In this document: piece by piece, positions 59,275 through 64,000 of the stretch | Layout of the letters: the number at the start of each line of letters is the position of its first letter | Numbering within the stretch: the stretch's first letter is position 1 | Assembly (NCBI RefSeq): GCF_000374485.1 | Contig: NZ_KB894494.1 | Location: 124,001 to 188,000 of the forward strand | Length of the DNA stretch: 64,000 bases | Origin: Algicola sagamiensis DSM 14643 | Lineage (GTDB): Bacteria; Pseudomonadota; Gammaproteobacteria; Enterobacterales; Alteromonadaceae | Direction of reading: 5' to 3' | The notes under the pieces: model-generated | Told to the model about the DNA's origin: nothing | Database searches by the model: none | What the model saw: only the letters and a program-made list of their open reading frames with translations | Position numbers and translations under genes: made by a program

Positions 59275-61231
59275 AGTAAACCATATCCTGCTCAAGTCGA
59301 TCCGCAGCGCTGGACACTTTACCCGCTGAGTTTCCGGTTTCTTGAGCACCTTCCTGTGTTTTTTCAGCAATCAAGTTGATATCTTCTATCTTGCTGGCGA
59401 CATCTGTCGTCAGGCCCACTTGTTCTGTTGCCGCCGTCGAGATTTGACGATTCATCTCACTAATTGTGTCAATCACGCCTTGAATATTTGAAAGTGCTGA
59501 ATGGACACAATCGGTTTCTTTGACACTGTTTTCCATCTTATCCACACTCTGCATCATACTGAGTTGGGTTTTCGATGTGGCTTCTTGAAGGTTTCGAATG
59601 GTTTTATGAATTTGTTCTGTTTGTTGCTGGGTTCTTTGGGCTAATGTCCTGACTTCATCAGCGACAACCGCAAAGCCTCGTCCCTGCTCACCTGCACGGG
59701 CTGCTTCTATCGCAGCATTCAGTGCTAAAAGATTTGTTTGTTCAGCAATATCGTTAATGGCAGAAGAAACCATTCCGATATCTTGTGTATCCTGAACAAG
59801 CTGCGCCAGAGAGTCTTTCGATTGCAGTAACTCATCCTGCAAATGTGTCATCAATTGCTGAAGCTTTTCAACCAGTCGGCTACCATCTCCAGCTTGATTC
59901 AACGCTTCTGAAACAGACTCAGCAGCAGTTCCGACCGCAGATTCTATTTCTCCAGCGGATTGTGTGATCTGACTCATGGAATGGTGAATATCAACAGCAC
60001 GCTCTTTTTGCTCAGTGACGTCTTCAACCGTTTGTCCCGTCACATCCACCAGCTGCGTTGCTGAGTGATTTAAAACTTTGATCGCTTCGTTAACTTCACC
60101 AACCAGCTTTTTCAAGCGGCAGGCCATATGATTAACATGATCCGCAATGTCGTTCATTTCGTCTCGACCACGCACTTCCACGCGCACAGTGAGGTCGCCT
60201 TGATCGATATCTTTTACAGCCTTTTTTAAGCGCTGTATATTACCAACAATTGAAAAGTACATCCCTAGAAATAGATATAAAGCAATAAAAACAAATAAGA
60301 AGGATAAAGAGAACGCCAACCAACTGATCTTATTCGCATAGTCAATTCGGAATTGTAGCTGCTGCTTTAACGTTGGTTGTAACTGCATCATGAACGATTC
60401 AACAATTTGGATCACATGATCACCTTTAGCCATCAGCGTCTTCGCATTTACTTTGATTTCATCCGCTTTCAAGAAGTTAGCAACGATGAACTTGTGCAAT
60501 GCAAACAGCTCTTTTTTCGCATCCTGCCAAGGTTTATTGAGCACCTGCTTCACCGCTGGACTATTTTCCATCGCGGTTTCAATCGCGGAATCCAAGCGTT
60601 CGATTCTATCTGGAAAAAGTTCAGCATCTTTGAGCAGCTGCTTATACAACTCAGACTCAAACTCTCCTTTGGCTGCAAGAGCTACACTCGCCATTTGTAC
60701 ATTTGCGAGTTGCATGAGCAGCTCAGGTCCTTCAGAAACCAGCGTTCGGATCAGATAATTGGTATGCAGCTCCAAATCTAATGATAAATTTGAATAATTT
60801 GCAATGTAGGCGAGTCCTTTAAACATGCCACGAAAAGTTTTTTGATAGTTTCCTTGCACAGGCATATCAATTTGTGGCGCATGATGTGGCTTTTGTTTGG
60901 ACCATGAATTCATCGACTGATTCAGTTCACTGATTTTCTGTTCAATTTGGCTTTTTTTGCTTGAAACAGAAACACCTTCTCTTTGGGCTGCTGCATTAAT
61001 TTGTTCAGTGGTTACCATCGACAATATCTGCCAAAATTCAGCCACATGAACCAAACCATCCATTTCTTCATCAGTAAAATCAATGGTCTCACGGAGTTGA
61101 AGATAGAGTAGGTTTTGAATAACGATAAGAGGAACAATAAAAACAGCACTGATCAAAACAAATTTTATAGAGTATTTCAGGTTGCCTAATAGTGACGTTG
61201 CGGGACTCGTCAAATGTTGTAACCAGCGCAT
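59264..61231 (-). CDS. Methyl-accepting chemotaxis protein
   Basis: 655 residues. TM1 (about 22-45: [19 protein letters not shown]), a periplasmic helical domain with a coiled-coil segment ([15 protein letters not shown]), TM2 (about 302-325: [23 protein letters not shown]), HAMP (about 328-380, with [19 protein letters not shown]), and the signal domain with [26 protein letters not shown]. No C-terminal pentapeptide. It starts 12 bp behind ubiA on the same strand. Confidence 0.94.
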   Translation of the reverse strand: MRWLQHLTSPATSLLGNLKYSIKFVLISAVFIVPLIVIQNLLYLQLRETIDFTDEEMDGLVHVAEFWQILSMVTTEQINAAAQREGVSVSSKKSQIEQKISELNQSMNSWSKQKPHHAPQIDMPVQGNYQKTFRGMFKGLAYIANYSNLSLDLELHTNYLIRTLVSEGPELLMQLANVQMASVALAAKGEFESELYKQLLKDAELFPDRIERLDSAIETAMENSPAVKQVLNKPWQDAKKELFALHKFIVANFLKADEIKVNAKTLMAKGDHVIQIVESFMMQLQPTLKQQLQFRIDYANKISWLAFSLSFLFVFIALYLFLGMYFSIVGNIQRLKKAVKDIDQGDLTVRVEVRGRDEMNDIADHVNHMACRLKKLVGEVNEAIKVLNHSATQLVDVTGQTVEDVTEQKERAVDIHHSMSQITQSAGEIESAVGTAAESVSEALNQAGDGSRLVEKLQQLMTHLQDELLQSKDSLAQLVQDTQDIGMVSSAINDIAEQTNLLALNAAIEAARAGEQGRGFAVVADEVRTLAQRTQQQTEQIHKTIRNLQEATSKTQLSMMQSVDKMENSVKETDCVHSALSNIQGVIDTISEMNRQISTAATEQVGLTTDVASKIEDINLIAEKTQEGAQETGNSAGKVSSAADRLEQDMVYFKY

Positions 61232-61243
61232 GATTGCCTCAGC

Positions 61244-62119
61244 TTAATTCATCAGATAATGTCCTATCATCCCTCCTGCTACCGCGGCACCGACCCAGTG
61301 ATTGTTTAAAAACGCCTGAAAACAGGGCTGCCGTTCCCGCTCCCAGGTGAGTTTGTGTTGGTAAATCATCAATGTCAGCGCAACAAGAAGACCTATGTAA
61401 TAAATAGCAGAAAATTCAAATTTTTGGCCGATATTTACCATGGAAATAAGAAAGAGTATCTGACATATACCAATTGCTAACTTATCGAGTCGACCAAAGA
61501 AGATGGCTGTTGAACGGATGCCTATTTTTAGATCATCTTCCCGATCCGTCATTGCATATTGTGTGTCATAGGCAACCACCCAAATCAGATTTGTAATGAA
61601 TAGTTGCCAGGCAACCCATGGCAATTCAGTTTGGATGGCTAGAAATGCCATTGGGATCCCCCAGCTAAACGCAGCCCCTAATACAACCTGAGGGAAATGC
61701 GTATACCGCTTCATTAACGGATAAGTTGCCGCCAGACCAAGCGCAATAAAACTAAACAAGATCGTCTGTAAATTTAAAAAGAGAACCAACACAAAAGAAA
61801 CTAGGATCAGCAGGAAAAACAACTGAAGAGCTTCTATCGGCTCAGCCCGACCACTGGCAAGCGGACGTGCTTTCGTTCGTTCCACTGCACCATCAAAATT
61901 TCGATCAAAGTAATCATTGATGACACAGCCCGCAGAGCGCATAAAGAAAACACCAAAACTGAATATCAGCAACATGGATACATCTGGGTGCCCATCAGAT
62001 GCGAGCCAGAGCGCCCACCAAGTCGGCCACAGCAACAAATACGTCCCAATTGGTTTATCAGCACGCATCATTTGAGAATAGGCAGTGCGATTCTGCCAGG
62101 TCAGTTTAATCGCATTCAT
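61244..62119 (-). CDS. ubiA: 4-hydroxybenzoate polyprenyltransferase
   Basis: Membrane prenyltransferase of the ubiquinone pathway. About 291 residues and eight to nine membrane helices. The two Asp-rich motifs are NDYFDRNFDGAVERTKARPLASG (NDxxDxxxD) and YDTQYAMTDREDDLKIG (DxxxD). It follows ubiC, overlapping its stop by 14 bp. ATG 62119 is used; the TTG 6 bp upstream is less likely. Confidence 0.96.
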   Translation of the reverse strand: MNAIKLTWQNRTAYSQMMRADKPIGTYLLLWPTWWALWLASDGHPDVSMLLIFSFGVFFMRSAGCVINDYFDRNFDGAVERTKARPLASGRAEPIEALQLFFLLILVSFVLVLFLNLQTILFSFIALGLAATYPLMKRYTHFPQVVLGAAFSWGIPMAFLAIQTELPWVAWQLFITNLIWVVAYDTQYAMTDREDDLKIGIRSTAIFFGRLDKLAIGICQILFLISMVNIGQKFEFSAIYYIGLLVALTLMIYQHKLTWERERQPCFQAFLNNHWVGAAVAGGMIGHYLMN

Positions 62120-62654
62120 ATGCAAAGGATCCAGGAAGAAAGACTTCTGTCACTATCATCGGTGATTGTTTTAGTTCAAATACTGAGCGTCTTGCCCACA
62201 GTGGTTCTGGTTGTAAGTTTTGGCCTTGGAGCATAAGATGAGACGCACAGATTTGAGCAATTTCAAATGGATGTCGAATGAGCTGAGGATCCTGAAAAAT
62301 GACTTCCCCAAGTGGCAATTCACCAAGTGTCTCCAGTGCCAAGTCTATCGTGGATAAAGTCTGTAAAGGAAAAATACTCTGAGCAAAAACTTGTGCATGT
62401 TGATCACACTTCAATATCACTTCTCGGATCATCGCATGCTCATCACTTAAACCCAATCTCGTTTGCTGATCAGGAGTCAGAATACAGTCTCGCGTTAATT
62501 TGAGATCAATCGAAAACTGTTCACACTGCGCTTTGAGTTTCTTCGTTAAAGACCCTTTATCCAATAGCCAAGACATCAGGTGAGCCGGCAATGACAGATC
62601 ATCAGATTTTTGCCAAGATTGCGCCATTATTGTGGATATTGCTTCGCTGATCAT
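62106..62654 (-). CDS. ubiC: Chorismate pyruvate-lyase
   Basis: Converts chorismate to 4-hydroxybenzoate, the first committed step of ubiquinone synthesis in many gammaproteobacteria. About 182 residues from ATG 62654 (a further ATG at 62627 and GTG at 62684 are possible). Features: LMSWLLDKGSLTKKLKAQ, IREVILKCD, AQSIFPLQTL, LGELPLGEVIFQDP and the C-terminal WARRSVFELKQSPMIVTEVFLP. Catalytic Arg and Glu positions fit the family. Confidence 0.93.
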   Translation of the reverse strand: MISEAISTIMAQSWQKSDDLSLPAHLMSWLLDKGSLTKKLKAQCEQFSIDLKLTRDCILTPDQQTRLGLSDEHAMIREVILKCDQHAQVFAQSIFPLQTLSTIDLALETLGELPLGEVIFQDPQLIRHPFEIAQICASHLMLQGQNLQPEPLWARRSVFELKQSPMIVTEVFLPGSFAYECD

Positions 62655-62762
62655 GTCTCTACCATCTATACAACTTGTTGTCACACCATCAAGTGCATTA
62701 TGATAGCAAACTCCAACGGCAGGATCGTCAAGAATTTAATCTAAAAAGGAGTACCCTACGAG

Positions 62763-63941
62763 ATGCATGCAGATATCCTCATTATTGGTAGTGGTTTGGC
62801 TGGATATACATTAGCCAAAGAAATCCGGCGTCTCTCTCAAGACATTTCAATCTATATTCTTACACAGGATGATGGTGCTTTTTACTCAAAGCCTCTACTC
62901 TCTAATAGCTTTTCAAAACACAAATCCGCCGAGTCCCTTGCGATTAAATCAGCAGAAATGATGGCTGAAGAACTCGATGCCACTGTACTCCCAAAAGAAA
63001 CTGTCCTATCCATCGATCGTCAGCGCAAATCAATCTCAACATCCTCTCAAACGATAACTTACCAGTCTCTTGTGCTTGCTTTAGGCGCTTCCCCTCGTCA
63101 GCTATCTTTACCTGAAGCGATATCAGATATGACATATTCAGTAAATGATCTAGAGGATTTCGCGGCGTTTCAGAAACAACTAGAAGATTGCAAAGCACCA
63201 CTTGTGATCGGTTCAGGACTTGTCGGTTGTGAATTCACGAATGATCTGATTAAAACGGGTTACGCACTCAACGTTGTCAGCATGGATAACTATCCACTCC
63301 AACAGCTTGTACCAGAAAAAGTCGGTCATCGTTTACAATCTCAACTCGAATCAGAAGGTGCTCATTTTCATTTCAATACAAGAATCACATCTGCAAGAAA
63401 AGAAAATCAGCAAACCATCGTTTCTCTAGAGTCAGGTACTGAGCTACCTTGTGATCTTGTCCTTTCCGCTGCCGGACTCCTTCCCAGAACAGAGATTGCC
63501 AAAAAAGCAGATTTATCTGTCAATCATGGTATTGTCGTCGATACCTTGCTCCAAACATCCGAACCGGATATCTATGCCTTCGGAGATTGTGCAGAAATCA
63601 ACGGATACGTCATGATGTATATCGAACCCATATTCTTAAGTGCAAAAGCATTAGCGAAAACGCTGACGGGTACACCAACGCACGTTTCATTCCCGGCAAT
63701 GCCTGTCTTGATCAAAACACCATCTCTTCCTTTAGTCTGCCACCCTCCCCTTCCTTCTTGTGAGGGAAAATGGCAATTTGAAGAGCAAGGTAACGATATC
63801 CGTGCTATGTTCTACGATACGGGTAAGCAATTGAAAGGGTTCGCTTTAACGGGTTCCTTTGTGAGAGAACGAATGAAACTCGCAAAATCTCTACCAGGTG
63901 TTTTCGCCACACCCGAAAACAGCGCTGGAAACGGCAACTAG
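62763..63941 (+). CDS. Rubredoxin-NAD(+) reductase (AlkT/RubB type)
   Basis: 392 residues. FAD-dependent pyridine-nucleotide oxidoreductase: FAD motif ILIIGSGLAGYTLAKEIR at residues 5-22, then SLVLALGASPRQL, the NADH motif PLVIGSGLVGCEFTNDLIK (about 144-162), and IYAFGDCAEI near the end. It matches reductases that pass electrons to rubredoxin in alkane and redox systems. The rubredoxin gene usually beside it is absent here. It is divergent from ubiC with about 110 bp between. Confidence 0.88.
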   Translation: MHADILIIGSGLAGYTLAKEIRRLSQDISIYILTQDDGAFYSKPLLSNSFSKHKSAESLAIKSAEMMAEELDATVLPKETVLSIDRQRKSISTSSQTITYQSLVLALGASPRQLSLPEAISDMTYSVNDLEDFAAFQKQLEDCKAPLVIGSGLVGCEFTNDLIKTGYALNVVSMDNYPLQQLVPEKVGHRLQSQLESEGAHFHFNTRITSARKENQQTIVSLESGTELPCDLVLSAAGLLPRTEIAKKADLSVNHGIVVDTLLQTSEPDIYAFGDCAEINGYVMMYIEPIFLSAKALAKTLTGTPTHVSFPAMPVLIKTPSLPLVCHPPLPSCEGKWQFEEQGNDIRAMFYDTGKQLKGFALTGSFVRERMKLAKSLPGVFATPENSAGNGN

Positions 63942-64000
63942 ACCTAGCTATGATAATTCTAAACGGATTCAATGCATGAGTGTCATGAAACTTCTGATAC

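Noticed and set aside
62685-62762. Small rubredoxin gene before the reductase
   Set aside because: The interval is too short and has no CxxCG motif pair on either strand.

Overview
The window looks like chromosomal DNA of a marine-type gammaproteobacterium of moderate, somewhat AT-leaning composition. The gene order resembles Pseudomonas and Oceanospirillales-like chromosomes: rlmB-rpsF-priB-rpsR-rplI-dnaB-alr, hfq-hflX-hflK-hflC-DUF2065-purA, miaA-mutL-ami-tsaE-nnr with divergent queG, rpmB-rpmG, coaBC-dut-slmA, pyrE-rph-yicC and ubiC-ubiA. I cannot name the genus from sequence alone. No IS element, integrase, phage gene or CRISPR array was seen.

Layout. 0-0.6 kb: 5' part of a secreted Cys-rich protein running off the left edge on the minus strand; it has a GTG start and no end inside the window. 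1-8.4 kb: minus-strand housekeeping (alr, dnaB, ribosomal proteins with priB, rlmB, rnr). 8.5-14.5 kb: a Sel1-repeat protein and three tandem paralogous S41-family lipoprotein peptidases with an orphan amino-acid-type binding protein between them. 14.6-26.4 kb: purA, DUF2065, hflC/K/X, hfq, miaA, mutL, amidase, tsaE, nnr, with queG divergent. 27.5-30.7 kb: a response regulator and a kinase carrying two receiver-like domains. 30.8-38.1 kb: mutM, rpmG/rpmB, coaBC-dut-slmA, a frameshifted dgkA, pyrE, rph, yicC.

38.0-39.8 kb is an accessory patch just behind yicC. A glycine-rich hydrophobic protein is followed at 2 bp by two paralogous small membrane proteins. This is the layout of a pore-forming effector with tandem immunity genes. 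All three carry frameshifts that can be located by joining adjacent frames, so the cassette looks decayed (or the assembly has indels here).

40-48 kb holds small envelope proteins, tRNA-His, a DUF2489 protein, yihI and a 1430-residue chemoreceptor with six tandem 92-residue double-HAMP repeats. 48.4-53.6 kb holds the most novel-looking unit: two secreted paralogs of unknown family enclosing a tetraheme c-type cytochrome and another secreted protein, with ATGA-type overlaps. 54-64 kb holds a lipoprotein, a small periplasmic protein, a Tat-exported PhoD-like phosphatase, a methyltransferase/MarR divergent pair, a second chemoreceptor directly behind ubiC-ubiA, and a rubredoxin reductase.

Taken together the window is mostly core replication, translation, mRNA-decay and cell-wall functions. 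Interest is concentrated in the cytochrome operon, the decayed effector-like cassette, the S41 array and the repeat chemoreceptor.
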